From assembly GCA_013339895.1 (NCBI GenBank), contig JABACO010000015.1:4707533-4771532 (forward strand): DNA of 64,000 bases, read 5' to 3'. The notes under the pieces were generated by a model. The model was given only the letters and a program-made list of their open reading frames with translations, had not been told where the DNA came from and made no database searches. This document shows, in pieces, positions 1 to 10,642 of the stretch. The DNA is from Ephydatia muelleri (taxonomy: Eukaryota > Porifera > Demospongiae > Spongillida > Spongillidae). Numbering within the stretch: the first letter of the stretch is position 1; every line of letters begins with the position of its first letter. The translations under genes and the position numbers were made by a program.

Positions 1-588
1 CCCATTATTAGCAACCATCACCATTTGCGCTCCGTAATATGGGGGCGTTTCTTAACGTTTTTGCAAAACCCGGGCGGCTAAATCTCGTTTCTTTGGACTA
101 AAAAAGTCATTTAGTATCTATTTGCTACTGGTCTAACTAATGCCAGTAGGCAAAATGAAACTTATCTTTGTATGCATAAGTTGCATACAAAAACGATGTA
201 ATTTTTGGCAGTTTCGATGTTTACCTGCAAGCGCTCTAAGCGTTTCAAAATACGGATCAAATTGCCTACTACAGTGATTAAATACGGTTATTCTTGAAAT
301 AGAAGAACTGCAGAAACATGCGAAAAACGATATTTTAACCATTCGGATTTTCAATTCTAACATTCAATCCAATTATTTCACCGCGCGTAACCGTTACCAT
401 AGAAACGACATTATATAATCATACATTTAAAAAACTGTTATTAATCAAAAATGTATTGATCATTATGAATCGAGTGGTAATGTCCGTGTAAGAATAAACG
501 CTTCCTTTGGCAGCCATTTAAATATATCAAGTGTAGCCAGTCTTAACACACCTGAGTACGATTATCGATGGTGCTATCTTTGGAGTGT
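1..588. other. No gene recognised, AT-rich flank
   Basis: A 76-codon minus-strand frame (133-363) has no recognisable domain. I see no splice-supported coding exon or repeat end before the Merlin terminal repeat at 589. Confidence 0.4.
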
Positions 589-708
589 GGATCATCCCCT
601 ACGGACGGCCCCAACGAATTTTAATGAGCGGTATTTCATTGAACTAATTAACAACTAATTAACAGCCAATTAACAGAGTCACACATCTGTACTTCGCAGG
701 ATACATTT
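589..708 (+). repeat. Merlin left terminal inverted repeat
   Basis: Matches the reverse complement of 3004-3123 over 120 bp with about one mismatch. It includes three short TTAATTAG/TTAACA-type motifs that are shared by both ends. Confidence 0.9.
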
Positions 709-782
709 CACAAAATGATTTTATTTTGATATAATATTAAGATTACACTGCATATTGAGTAATGTAAAGTCAATGACGTTAA

Positions 783-1000
783 GGGGGGGGGGGGGGGGGG
801 GAGGTTAATATGTTTTGTGTCAAGATGTGCGCATGTGTAGGTGGTGTGTGAGGATGTGTATGTGTGTACACATCCTCACAGTTACTGTCACCGGTACCGG
901 TAACGCTGCCAGTATCTGCTCAGCTCAGACCTGGATACACACATCTCCCACACATGCACACATCTTGACACATTACTAACCTGGTCATCTAAGATGACAC
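783..1000. repeat. Poly-G tract and TG/CA-rich palindromic segment
   Basis: A 19-base G run (783-801) is followed by TG-rich DNA. The stretch gaggatgtgtatgtgtgtac / acacatcctcac folds back on itself around 866. It lies in the 3' part of the Merlin element, outside the coding exons. Confidence 0.6.
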
Positions 1001-1264
1001 AACACTCTTAAACCTTGTCATCTACTCCCTGTAGTCATGTCTGTACCCCCTGTAGTCATGCACATGTGTGTTACATAATCCGTGCATTGGAGCTATTGGA
1101 ATACAGTTTAAAGAAAAAAAAAAAACTCTATGCAGTGATGTACATATGTGTTAAAAGAAACAGCGTGTTTAACAAGTCAAACTACATACTGCAGACTAAT
1201 ATCCAATATAATGGAGTCAAATGCCTGTTCACTGCTGGTCCCATACCTCTCCCGCCACATGAAC

Positions 1265-2935
1265 TCATCCAGGTAACTTAAACTTCTTTTTCACACTGTT
1301 CCAGTAGCTCTCTATATTCTGGGTGTGCACACCGTTGGTAGGATTTACAAACTCCACAGAGTGGTTGACAGTGGCATGTTGTAGATGTGGGATATCCTGT
1401 GATATCCTTCTGTATGCAGCCCATTCATCAGAGTGGATGATGGTTCCTGGGGCAGTGTGTGCTCTGATGATGGGTAGTAGTGTGGCAGCATCCCTCGTGT
1501 CAACCATCTGCATGAAGCCCAGGGAAGGGGTTTGTGAAGTGTCCACCATTCCAAACACCCACTGCTCGTAGTCTGCCCGTCTTCCTCGGTGGTACTGCAG
1601 CAATGTATTAACATAAAATGCAAACACCAGTCATTTAATTCTGTACAACTAGTACCTTAGGCTTATGCTTGAAGAGTGACTCGTCTATTTGCACAACAAC
1701 TCCATTACCTCCAAGCATAACAGGGCCATCATTTATAAGCCTGGTGGAGCACACTTCCCTGAGCCATTGGTACACATCCACGGCCGTGTTTAGAGCGACC
1801 TTGGCACACTCTGCAGTATCTGACACGGGGTTCTGACGTGCCCAAAAATGGAGCAGCATGATCCAGGTCTGAAGGGTCAGTTGGGACTTTGCAAAAAAAC
1901 TTCCCTCTCGTACAGACCGGCGTGTTTTGCAGGATGAGCATTTCCATCCAACTCCATCCCTCACATCACTTCGAGTGCACTCGAGCATGGGTTTCTGGCA
2001 CCTGAAAAAAAAAGGGCATAACATTATATAAATCACTTCTGCCAACCCTCCATACCATTCATGTGACTCTACCCTAGATGTGTAGACCCACCTACCCTCT
2101 GTGTAACCACCATTTAAGACAATACATCACTGCAGGCAGGGATTTATGTACACACATATACACCACTACAGGAAGTATGTACATTATTACAGGGAGTATG
2201 CACACACACATGCACACACATGCATGCTAACACACCATGCATACACACACGTACACGCATATATATATATATCACAACATGTATACACACGGCACACACA
2301 TACAGACACACTGCTCACACACACAATACCACACCACACATATATACACGCATGCATACACACACATGAATACACACGCATGCTGCATACACACGCATGC
2401 ACACACATGCATACACACACCTGCATACACACATGCATACACACATACATGCACACACACACACCAGACGTACACACGCATGCACACATACATGCACACA
2501 CACACACCAGACGTACACACGCATGCACACACCAGGCATACACACACACACCAGACATACACACACATGCATACACACACACATCCATGCACACTCATGC
2601 AACACACATGCACACACACATGCACACACACATGCATACACACACATGCACACACACACACATCCATGCACACTCATGCAACACACATGCACACACACAT
2701 GCACACACACATGCATACACACATGCATACACACACATGCATACACACATGCACACACACACACACATGCACACACGCATGCACACACACACACACACAT
2801 GCACATGTACACGACTTACCTAGTGCACTGGACTGAACTTGCAAGAAGATTCCGGGTTCTGAAGAACCGAATCACATCGTCTGTAGGCCCGAACATGAGC
2901 GGTCCAAGGTCTAGGAAAGCCATCCTTTTGTGCAT
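1265..2935 (-). CDS. Merlin transposase (IS1016/IS1595-like DDE), 3 exons
   Basis: Cuts and pastes the surrounding Merlin element. Three exons on the minus strand, 2935-2820, 2001-1656 and 1594-1265, joined by GT-AG introns of 818 and 61 bp with matching phase, give about 263 residues. The N-terminal zinc ribbon is built across the first junction (CTRC, then CSSC). The catalytic triad is visible as IDE (D145), HSDEWAAY (D210) and NIESYW (E249), followed by the terminal KKKFKLPG. Length and motif order are normal for Merlin, and I see no stop or frameshift inside the exons. The first intron is almost entirely a CA-rich microsatellite. The start is the first ATG upstream of the exon 1 donor and lies 69 bp inside the right terminal repeat. 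Exon 1 is assigned from the open frame, the strong donor and the completed zinc ribbon. Confidence 0.85.
2187..2812. repeat. CA / CATGCA-rich microsatellite inside Merlin intron 1
   Basis: About 625 bp of imperfect (CA)n with interspersed ATGCA and ACGTA. It produces long false frames on both strands (His-Thr-Tyr rich or Cys-Val-Met rich). It lies between donor 2819 and acceptor 2002 of the transposase gene. Confidence 0.95.
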
Positions 2936-3003
2936 TGTGATTTGGCGTCAAAAACGCAACTATATATAGTGTTAGATGACCAGGTTTGAGAGCTCGACAT
3001 TTT

Positions 3004-3123
3004 AAATGTATCCCGCGAAGTACAGATGTGTGACTCTGTTAATTGGCTGTTAATTAGTTGTTAATTAGTTCAATGAAATACCGCTCATTAAAATTCGTTG
3101 GGGCCGTCCGTAGGGGATGATCC
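3004..3123 (-). repeat. Merlin right terminal inverted repeat
   Basis: Reverse complement of 589-708. It lies 69 bp upstream of the transposase start codon (2935), so it probably contains the promoter. Confidence 0.9.
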
Positions 3124-3602
3124 GTGCGTGTGATGGCAAACTTTAAATTACAATCAAAAAAGGAACAGCGAGTTTTAGACTACGCCGGTGCGAACAGGTC
3201 GGATTGAATCTCTATGGCTCACGTGACGTGTTGCCACTCCCTCTATATATTATCTCTGGGCTAGATCTACGACAAAGATCTACAGAATACGTGTTGCGTC
3301 ATACTTAAAAGTCCCGATTACTCAGTTGTACGGACAAATGTCAAGGAATCGGTGGAGCACGACAGGGCAGGTGCGGAGTGGACCCGTTTGTCGTGATGTT
3401 CCTTGTGTTTTAGTAGAGAATGCGTGCATGTGAGTGACGAATTGGTTCATTTAACTTGCCGACTGCACCCCCCCCCCCCCCCCCAGTCTCGTTCCCAGAC
3501 CCTCATACACAGCAGCGGATGGATTACATCACCGCTACGTGATAGCATATCAGGCTGGGGACGAGACTTACCCCCCCCCCCCCCCCCCCCCACCCCCCCC
3601 CT

Positions 3603-3633
<31 letters not shown>

Positions 3634-3831
3634 CCCATATAACTTGCCCGGCCCCCCCCCCCCCCCGTTCAAACAGCTTCGCATACATTGCCGCCCTCTG
3701 GTAAAACCGCCCCCCTCCCCATAACAAATTCCTGGATCCGGGGCTGCCCCAAATACGTTTTCCTGTAGTGAAATGGCCGGTGTAGTACGAAGCGATGAAA
3801 ACATAGCGTCAACCGTGTTTTTTTTTTTTAA
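3124..3831. repeat. Spacer with long poly-C tracts
   Basis: C runs lie at about 3469-3484, 3571-3630 (with a few A/T interruptions) and 3652-3666. Frames here encode only proline or glycine and are artefacts. No gene is recognised. Confidence 0.8.
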
Positions 3832-4234
3832 TATATGGGATCGTTTTTGCGAAAAGAGTCTTAACACAATATAATTCCAGTACATGCACGCGCAATAGAA
3901 ATGACGCTTGCGTTGAAATGTATGGCTATAGAGGAGTTGCATTGACGTCACGCGCGCCTTGCATTGTTTAGTTACATCATATGTATGCTGCTATTATGTA
4001 TACGGCACGCTATAAATATGTACCACGTGAGCGTATGCCGCCGCCTTCTATCGTTCCGTCCGGTTATTGTTTATCTCGATATAATAAATTCAGAGCCTTA
4101 CATCTCCTTGACAGATACTCCGATTCTCAGTGCGTAAGAAGCATTATGTAGAGGACATTCAGACTTCTAGAAAATTGAAATATTGAAAGAAAAAAAAAGA
4201 AAAAACATGCTTAAGGCGGAAACGATCCCATATA
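3832..4234 (+). mobile_element. TATGGGATCG MITE, copy 1 (interrupted)
   Basis: The left end TATGGGATCGTTTTTGCG and right end GGCGGAAACGATCCCATATA are inverted repeats. The interior shows the family landmarks (GCAATAGAAATG, GATTCTCAGTGCGTAAGAAG, CAGACTTCTAGAA). About 140 bp of unrelated sequence, including a TGACGTCA motif at 3943, interrupts it at roughly 3950-4095. Confidence 0.75.
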
Positions 4235-4593
4235 TCCGTGGTATCATTTTCGCGGAAACTGTCCCATGCATACTATGGAGGTAAAAGTACTAGTGCACGC
4301 AACTAAGTTGGGCATCTTCAGATGAAGGTTTAATAAGTTGCATTGCACCAGCAGCTGTGCTTGGAAAAGTGAAATGTAGTGCCATGTGGGCCCCTCAAAT
4401 ATTAAACAGCTAAACTTCAGAGAAGGCCTTCTGTCGGTTCTTTCACCAAACATATTCCAGAGCAGCATGCATGATCGAATATGGTTTTGTCATTATGACT
4501 GAGAAATGGACCTTTTATGTGCACAGATATACTGTCTAACAGCTGTAAAAGCGCATGCGGAAATTTTTGAAATCAAAGCATGCAAGTAATCTA

Positions 4594-4755
4594 CCCACTT
4601 GCATGCCAGCATTTTGCTGTCAGTCATGTTGAGCCAAATCATGCAACTAGCTCTCATTACCCATGCATGGCAACATTTTGCTGTCAACTAGCTCTAATTA
4701 CCCACTTGGATGGCAACAGTTTGCTATCAGACATGTTGAGCCAAATCAAATAGCT
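4594..4755. repeat. Imperfect tandem repeat, three units
   Basis: Three units share the core ATGGCAACA-TTTGCTGTCA with flanking TACCCA. The first and third also share CATGTTGAGCCAAATCA; the second is shorter. Confidence 0.75.
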
Positions 4756-5943
4756 ATACTTACCAATTCAATTTGGTGCAGGAATATCCAAAGGGTAAAA
4801 TTTCCTAGTCCCTCCTACCAACAACATTGATGGATCTCCTACAACACCATATGGCTGCTGTCTATATGAAGTGCCATGTCTGGAAGTCGAATGTATCATT
4901 TCATATTTACACAAGGTTCCCACCTTCACATAAAGTGGCTAAAGACAGATTTTAAAAAGTGTATTGTATGCAGTGAGTGTCAACCTGACATTTCATGACA
5001 TCAAAATGATATATGATATTGCATACTGCATCACGTCTTTAATAGATTATATGCCAACTAACAAAACACGCTTCATTAACATTTTTAATAAATGCTTGAT
5101 ACCCATGGAGTCGGTCTTACATACATCTGTCTGGCTGACAGCATAATATAATGCTTTGCTAATCTGGACACCCATGCAAGATGTTTCAATGATCAAGTTG
5201 GAGAGACCAGTCATCCGCGAAGTGTCTGTGCCTGTGACCATATATGTGCATTTTTCACACCTAGGTCATTCCAAGTCAAATCAACACAATTATTGACACC
5301 CCAATTGTTTGTATGTTTATTGCAGTAAAGTACAAAAATTTTACTCCAAAGTTGAATCATTTGGGGAACCACCAGGAGTGATAACATTGACCACAAATGA
5401 AAACAATACTGAATATCTCGAAGTGCATTGCATGTACAGTTGAAATATTTTTATCGCATATAGTTACCATGAGAGGCTACATTTTTAAAAATGGGTGCGG
5501 CTCCATGCTTCAAAATGTGTTATGAAAATCATTATTTATGCTTCTTAACACTGCTATTGAAAAAAGAAAACACTTTGTTTTGATTCTTTCCCCCTTTTAA
5601 CTGAAAAGTAGACAGACAATGTTCTTTAGGACTTCCAAGTTTGAAGATGGCACGAAAAACCATTTCCTTGGCATAATACATTGAAGTGTGTTCCTGAGCT
5701 CAAGAGCTGCCAGAAATCATACAAGAGCAATAATTTCATGCTACATAAACATCTATACAAATGTCAAAAAACTACATCTGCACTGTGCTCAAACAACACT
5801 ATCTTATACAGTTCTCACTCTCACTCCAGAGCAGAAAGGGATAAAATATGTGATAGTGTTACTTGAGATTATTTTCAATTATAAAAGTAATCATTGGATT
5901 GATATTTAAACATGTACTTAGAAGCACAGGTTTAACTGGCCTC
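4756..5943. other. No gene recognised
   Basis: AT-rich DNA with only short, unsupported frames. The next landmark is the TTAA of the piggyBac-like element at 5944. Confidence 0.4.
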
Positions 5944-6792
5944 TTAACCTAAGTGCCGAAAGTCACCTAACGTATACCTAACAGTTTACCTATGGTCCAG
6001 AGCTTGTGTAGATTATGAATATTGTTAATCGCTACTAATTATTACTATGTATGGCGAAGTGAAGTACAATGAATTGATCAAGTTACAATGTACATAAGTT
6101 CAAAGCAGTTACAAAGTTACATAAGTTCAAAGGAGTTTAGAATGGTTGATTCAGCTGATGAATCTGTATACAAGCTCTACCAGATTTTGGGCCACAAATA
6201 GCAAATGGCTTATTCCATTGCCTGTTACTGCACTTCACACAAACATAATTTGCAACTGGTGCAGGCTTTGGACATACTCTACATCTTGCTGCACTACCAT
6301 GCATTCTCTGGTGTTTTGACATATGACCTCTTTGTCTTACTTCAGCGATGTATTGGCTTAAAGGGAGCACATCAAGCAAAATGCCCATACATTGGAGAAA
6401 CTCATACTCAGTAAAAGGATGTATATTGTGAGGTAAACTCTCATTGGTCCAGCGCAAAACCCCATCACCTCCAAAGAAAAACTGAAATGGGAACATAATG
6501 TTCCAGCAGTCCAGTGCAGTTCTGAACTCAGCTACTTCCAGACCACTTGGCCAATTGATTGCACACACTGCTTCCATGTAAATCCATCCTTGGATCGTTG
6601 ATCCACAGTCACCCCATCATCTAACACAGTCCATTTTATTATTTCGTCCCCCAGTTTTAGCTGCAATGGATCATTTGAATCATATTCTTCTCCATGTGTT
6701 TCGTCCTCTTCAACGGCTTGCTGATTTGCGTTATCGTCAGGTTCCTCCTCCTCGTGCTGGTCTTCTTCATCTGGCAGAGGCACAGCGCTCCC

Positions 6793-7276
6793 GGGTCAAT
6801 CCATATTCAATTGAGCCACCCTAATAACATCACTGTCTAGAATTGAAGCACCATTTCTTATTTACATTGTCCCCATGGAAATACACCAAATTGCTGTACA
6901 TTTGTATATCCCATGTTGTATGGTTTTTAAAGTACAAGCTTATTAATTTCTAATCATTTTCTCAAACTTAGTCATTTTAGTAAGATATAATTTTATCTAG
7001 GTCTGAGGTATATGGATACAATTTGCACAAAAGAGTACTTGCTATGGAGTTGAACCTGTACCCAATGAATTTCATAACATGATATTATAGGGCTTCATGT
7101 TTGGCACAATTTAATGACTAAAGTAGTAATTGCTAAAAATATTAAATCTCCAAGCAAACCAAACTTTTACCATAGGAAGTTACTATCACTCCTCACATAT
7201 TGTACTGATCACCTTTAGGGGTGATGTATGTCCTGGGCTGGGACATCTCTTCAAAGGACAGGCAGCCATGTTTTAT
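6793..7276 (+). repeat. Left 484-bp terminal inverted repeat
   Basis: Starts GGGTCAATCC and ends GCCATGTTTTAT. Reverse complement of 10159-10642 apart from one visible difference (aggaag versus aggtag at about 7177). Confidence 0.95.
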
Positions 7277-7380
7277 ACTCCCTTCCAAAGTGTGTTTACT
7301 TAGTGCGGTTTACACAGTTGATAGACTACTTATCTGCTCTGTCAACGAAACAATTTACACCTACATACATGTGCAACGAC

Positions 7381-9318
7381 CTATTGCCTAGCAGCTAGAG
7401 CACAGTTGGCTTCTTGTATCTTTGTTTTGCTTAAAGTATAGGTTCTGCCTGTGGCTGTTATTGGATTCACATGGGTAAGAATGTCTGAGGGATCTATGTC
7501 CATGACATCTTCCTGATCAGGAAACACAAATGAGCTGGATGGTAACTTTGGATGCAGGAACTTCACTGTGACAACACATTCTGACTCCACAACACTGAGT
7601 ACACAGCCAAGCCAACATGCCTCATTGTACACAACTGTCACATATCCACCAATGCCAATGGCAGTGTGTGGAGCACAATTAATACCCTCTCTGTGCACAA
7701 CCCGTTCGGCTCTGCAAATTGTGCTTGTGGAGAATTGCCTCACCTCCACCATGCAAGCAGATAGGGGTATAAAACTGTGTAGGCTCTGTGTGCCTGGCAC
7801 TGTTCGGCTCATTTTATGCCTTTCCTCAAGCATCTTGGCTTCATCATCATGCTCTTGCACAGTTGCAAAGCCAAAGTGCATTCCCTGGATGTGGCCAACT
7901 GCAAATTCGTACAGCTGAAGTGCTGTTAGGATATGGTTGTCATAGGGATGCTGCAAACAAGCCTTAGTTGCAACTCTTTTAACAGTTCCTCCAGCACCAT
8001 CACCACCTGCTGACTTCCCATGCGATGTAGCAAAAAAATGCCACTCTGCGTGAACTCCAAAGTCAGCAAAATGATGGCACAGGTTGAGGAAGTTTTTGCA
8101 ATTCTTGTATTGGGCTGCACACCCATCAGACATGTACCAGATCTTTTTAGATAGTTGGCCACCACAACTCTCCTGGGTCAGGAAGTTGACAAGCTTTCTC
8201 TGGAAGAGATGTACTGCATTCACATCATGTTGTATACATGAGGATATGACAATATAACAGACACTCCTCAGCTCTCCATTGTCCCTATAGTAACATACGA
8301 AAGGATGAATGGTTGCTGAATTGTTATTCCAATGGAAGGATTGTATTTCATCCTGGACCACAAAGCTGAAGTTTTCCGAAAAGTCAGCCACCACCAAGAA
8401 CTCCCCAGGCCCAAGACTTTCCTTTTTTTCTCGCATGAAATCAGCCTGCATCTTTGTTATGAGGTCATGAACTAAGAGCTTCTCAAGCATGCGACTGAAA
8501 CTGTCCAGGAACTCGTCTACCGTCTGCACCTTGGTTTCCAGAGATGACCGGTCTGTATTAGTCCACTGCCTATACTCTATTGAATCTACCTCATGCTCAT
8601 CCATTATAGCTTGAAGCTCAGCACAGAGTATTTCAACACCAGGGCACTCGGTACATTTTCCTAGAAAGCACTCTAAAGTAGGTGGGATGCACTGCATTTT
8701 AGCTAGACAATGGCGATAGTGTTTTATTTCACCACCAGTTAAATGCTCCAACCTGCTACCAACCATCATTAGTTTTACATTCTGGTGGATCTTACACACA
8801 CAGACTGAGTGTGTGCCACTTGCTCCAGCTATAACACATTCTGCAGGCCGCAACTGAGCAAATTTAGAGAAACCTACTTTCAATGCTGGGTTGCATTCTT
8901 TGAATTCACGGTAGGCTTCTCTGAGATTGCACATGAGCAGTCTCTTTTGCTTGTGTACCCTTTTCCCATCAGCTCCCCTAACAGAAACAAAGTCCTTCTT
9001 GCCAGGCATTACCCGGCTGATTTCATCAGATAGATAGAACTTATTCATTTCTTCAAAAGCTACATTAACACCATGATCCTCTGAAGGATTAGGGCTTGAT
9101 AGGACACCTTTTTCAGCTACCAACCTCTTAGCCCGCCCAGCTAGATAACGAGAAGCGTTAAACACCTTTGCTGTTTTACGTACAGACCAGCTCTTAGGTA
9201 CAGCTGTTAAGACTGTCAGCCTTTCGCTTCTCACTGTTGTGGAATGAAACTTCTCCACAAGCTGTTGGATCATCTCCTCCCCATCATTCATTGATACTGC
9301 AGATGAACCACCTTGCAC
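7381..9318 (-). CDS. Transposase-like protein, DDE-type, family not firmly named
   Basis: Proposed transposase of the surrounding long-TIR element. The frame is open for 645 codons; codon 1 is a GTG, the first ATG is at 9291, and the frame stays open upstream to about 9378 through a basic GKRRRSESE stretch, so the true start is probably a splice junction near 9355. Visible parts: a Cys/His cluster at residues 161-232 (C-x11-C-x-C-x2-H, then CTEC), a candidate first catalytic Asp in VVADFSENFSF (D312), a second in WYMSDGCAAQYKN (D398), and a conserved block ATSHGKSAGGDGAGGTVKR (430-448) that may hold the third acidic residue. A folded C-terminal region follows at 550-600. Similar proteins are, by my recollection, common as uncharacterised proteins in cnidarians and molluscs. 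No internal stop. Confidence 0.75.
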   Translation of the reverse strand: MQGGSSAVSMNDGEEMIQQLVEKFHSTTVRSERLTVLTAVPKSWSVRKTAKVFNASRYLAGRAKRLVAEKGVLSSPNPSEDHGVNVAFEEMNKFYLSDEISRVMPGKKDFVSVRGADGKRVHKQKRLLMCNLREAYREFKECNPALKVGFSKFAQLRPAECVIAGASGTHSVCVCKIHQNVKLMMVGSRLEHLTGGEIKHYRHCLAKMQCIPPTLECFLGKCTECPGVEILCAELQAIMDEHEVDSIEYRQWTNTDRSSLETKVQTVDEFLDSFSRMLEKLLVHDLITKMQADFMREKKESLGPGEFLVVADFSENFSFVVQDEIQSFHWNNNSATIHPFVCYYRDNGELRSVCYIVISSCIQHDVNAVHLFQRKLVNFLTQESCGGQLSKKIWYMSDGCAAQYKNCKNFLNLCHHFADFGVHAEWHFFATSHGKSAGGDGAGGTVKRVATKACLQHPYDNHILTALQLYEFAVGHIQGMHFGFATVQEHDDEAKMLEERHKMSRTVPGTQSLHSFIPLSACMVEVRQFSTSTICRAERVVHREGINCAPHTAIGIGGYVTVVYNEACWLGCVLSVVESECVVTVKFLHPKLPSSSFVFPDQEDVMDIDPSDILTHVNPITATGRTYTLSKTKIQEANCALAARQ

Positions 9319-9704
9319 TGCCTCACTTTCACTTCTTCTCCTTTTGCCTTCAACTGCTCGGACAAGGAGAAAGATTGACTACTATCAGAAGATGCATCTT
9401 CCTGTTCACTGTTTTCTACATCACTGATATCAGAAGTGGGAAATATGTCAGCAGTAGTTCCACTTTCCAGTTCACTGTTGCCTAAATCAGCAGGAAACGT
9501 GTCAGCAGTATCATCAGGAGATGTTGAAGCGACTTGGAACTTCATTTGTTTGCGGCACACGGTGCAAATGAAGTGACGGCGAGTAAGATGAAGTGATGGA
9601 TGTGCAGCAATGATAGCATGCGGCACAGTCCTTAGACCTTTTCGTTTAGGCTTTTTATGGCATTTCAGCGGATCACAACACACCCTTTCAGCTGGCAGTG
9701 ACAT
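9288..9704 (-). CDS. N-terminal zinc-finger-like frame of the long-TIR element
   Basis: A 138-codon frame starting with ATG at 9704. It begins MSLPAERVCCDPLKCHKK and continues to a CTVC pair (residues about 47-50), which looks like a treble-clef or zinc-ribbon DNA-binding head, followed by a Ser/Asp/Glu-rich linker. It overlaps the 645-codon frame by 31 bp in another frame. A pyrimidine stretch plus GAGCAG at about 9355 is a plausible acceptor, so the two frames may be joined by a short intron into one protein; a separate small protein is the alternative. Confidence 0.6.
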   Translation of the reverse strand: MSLPAERVCCDPLKCHKKPKRKGLRTVPHAIIAAHPSLHLTRRHFICTVCRKQMKFQVASTSPDDTADTFPADLGNSELESGTTADIFPTSDISDVENSEQEDASSDSSQSFSLSEQLKAKGEEVKVRQCKVVHLQYQ

Positions 9705-9754
9705 CTTTAGCTAGGAGACACGATGAAAACTATGTATTAATCACGGACACTCTA

Positions 9755-10045
9755 TATATACTGAGCTAGACAACGATATAATGTAACAAAGGGTGAGCCA
9801 CGCAGCGCTTTGTATTCCTACTATGTAACAAAGGGTGCGCAGCGCTTTAAAGGTATATACTGAGCTGGATAACGACAAAAGGCGAGTACGCAGCGCTTTG
9901 TATTTTCTCTATGTAACAAAAGGCGCGCAGCGCTTTAAAGGTATATACTGAGCTGGGCGACGACATGCCTCCGATAGTGTAACAAAGGGCGGCGCTTTGT
10001 ATTCCTCTTTGTAACAAAAAGGATGCGCTGCGTGTATTGGTGACC
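9755..10045. repeat. Tandem array of ~95-bp units upstream of the transposase gene
   Basis: Three imperfect units each begin TATATACTGAGCTGG and contain paired copies of TGTAACAAAGG and GCGCAGCGCTTT. The array lies between the right terminal repeat and the first ATG (9704), where a promoter or transposase-binding array would be expected. Confidence 0.8.
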
Positions 10046-10158
10046 AAAAGAAGCCTGGCGCTTATTAAACGTTGAGCGTAAATTGGTGGTTTTGATAGCA
10101 GTTGCAAAGTTATGACAGTACTGTTATGTGTTATGACAGTGTTTAAACACAACACAAG

Positions 10159-10642
10159 ATAAAACATGGCTGCCTGTCCTTTGAAGAGATGTCCCAGCCC
10201 AGGACATACATCACCCCTAAAGGTGATCAGTACAATATGTGAGGAGTGATAGTAACTACCTATGGTAAAAGTTTGGTTTGCTTGGAGATTTAATATTTTT
10301 AGCAATTACTACTTTAGTCATTAAATTGTGCCAAACATGAAGCCCTATAATATCATGTTATGAAATTCATTGGGTACAGGTTCAACTCCATAGCAAGTAC
10401 TCTTTTGTGCAAATTGTATCCATATACCTCAGACCTAGATAAAATTATATCTTACTAAAATGACTAAGTTTGAGAAAATGATTAGAAATTAATAAGCTTG
10501 TACTTTAAAAACCATACAACATGGGATATACAAATGTACAGCAATTTGGTGTATTTCCATGGGGACAATGTAAATAAGAAATGGTGCTTCAATTCTAGAC
10601 AGTGATGTTATTAGGGTGGCTCAATTGAATATGGATTGACCC
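10159..10642 (-). repeat. Right 484-bp terminal inverted repeat
   Basis: Reverse complement of 6793-7276. It lies upstream of the element's two frames. Confidence 0.95.

Larger units (their letters stand above)
589..3123 (-). mobile_element. Merlin-superfamily DNA transposon, apparently intact
   Basis: The element is bounded by 120-bp terminal inverted repeats (589-708 and 3004-3123) that begin GGATCATCCCCTACGG and differ at only one base that I could find. It encloses a three-exon transposase gene on the minus strand. The family is known for 8-9 bp target duplications; the flanking octamers here (tggagtgt and gtgcgtgt) agree only partly, so the duplication is decayed or the edge is off by a few bases. 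The near-identical ends and open gene suggest recent movement. Confidence 0.85.
6793..10642 (-). mobile_element. Long-TIR DNA transposon of uncertain superfamily (Sola-like?), apparently intact and young
   Basis: A 3850-bp element with 484-bp terminal inverted repeats (6793-7276 and 10159-10642) that start GGGTCAATCCATATTC. I found a single mismatch between the two ends on reading them against each other. It is flanked by a 4-bp duplication, TCCC (6789-6792 and 10643-10646). It carries two minus-strand frames, a zinc-finger-like N-terminal protein and a 645-codon transposase-like protein, plus an upstream tandem-repeat array. A 4-bp duplication and a GGG start are features of Sola transposons by my recollection; that assignment is inference. 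Confidence 0.85.

Noticed and set aside
1323-1623. Frames on both strands overlapping Merlin exon 3
   Set aside because: Shadow frames of the transposase exon, which has the catalytic motifs in its own frame.
2146-2969. Overlapping long frames on both strands (His/Thr/Tyr or Cys/Val/Met rich, up to 225 codons)
   Set aside because: They are readings of a CA/CATGCA microsatellite inside a Merlin intron.
3403-3951. Pro-rich and Gly-rich frames on both strands
   Set aside because: Produced by poly-C tracts; no real domain.
7568-8165. Plus- and minus-strand frames inside the 645-codon frame
   Set aside because: Shadows of the transposase-like gene; no independent motif.
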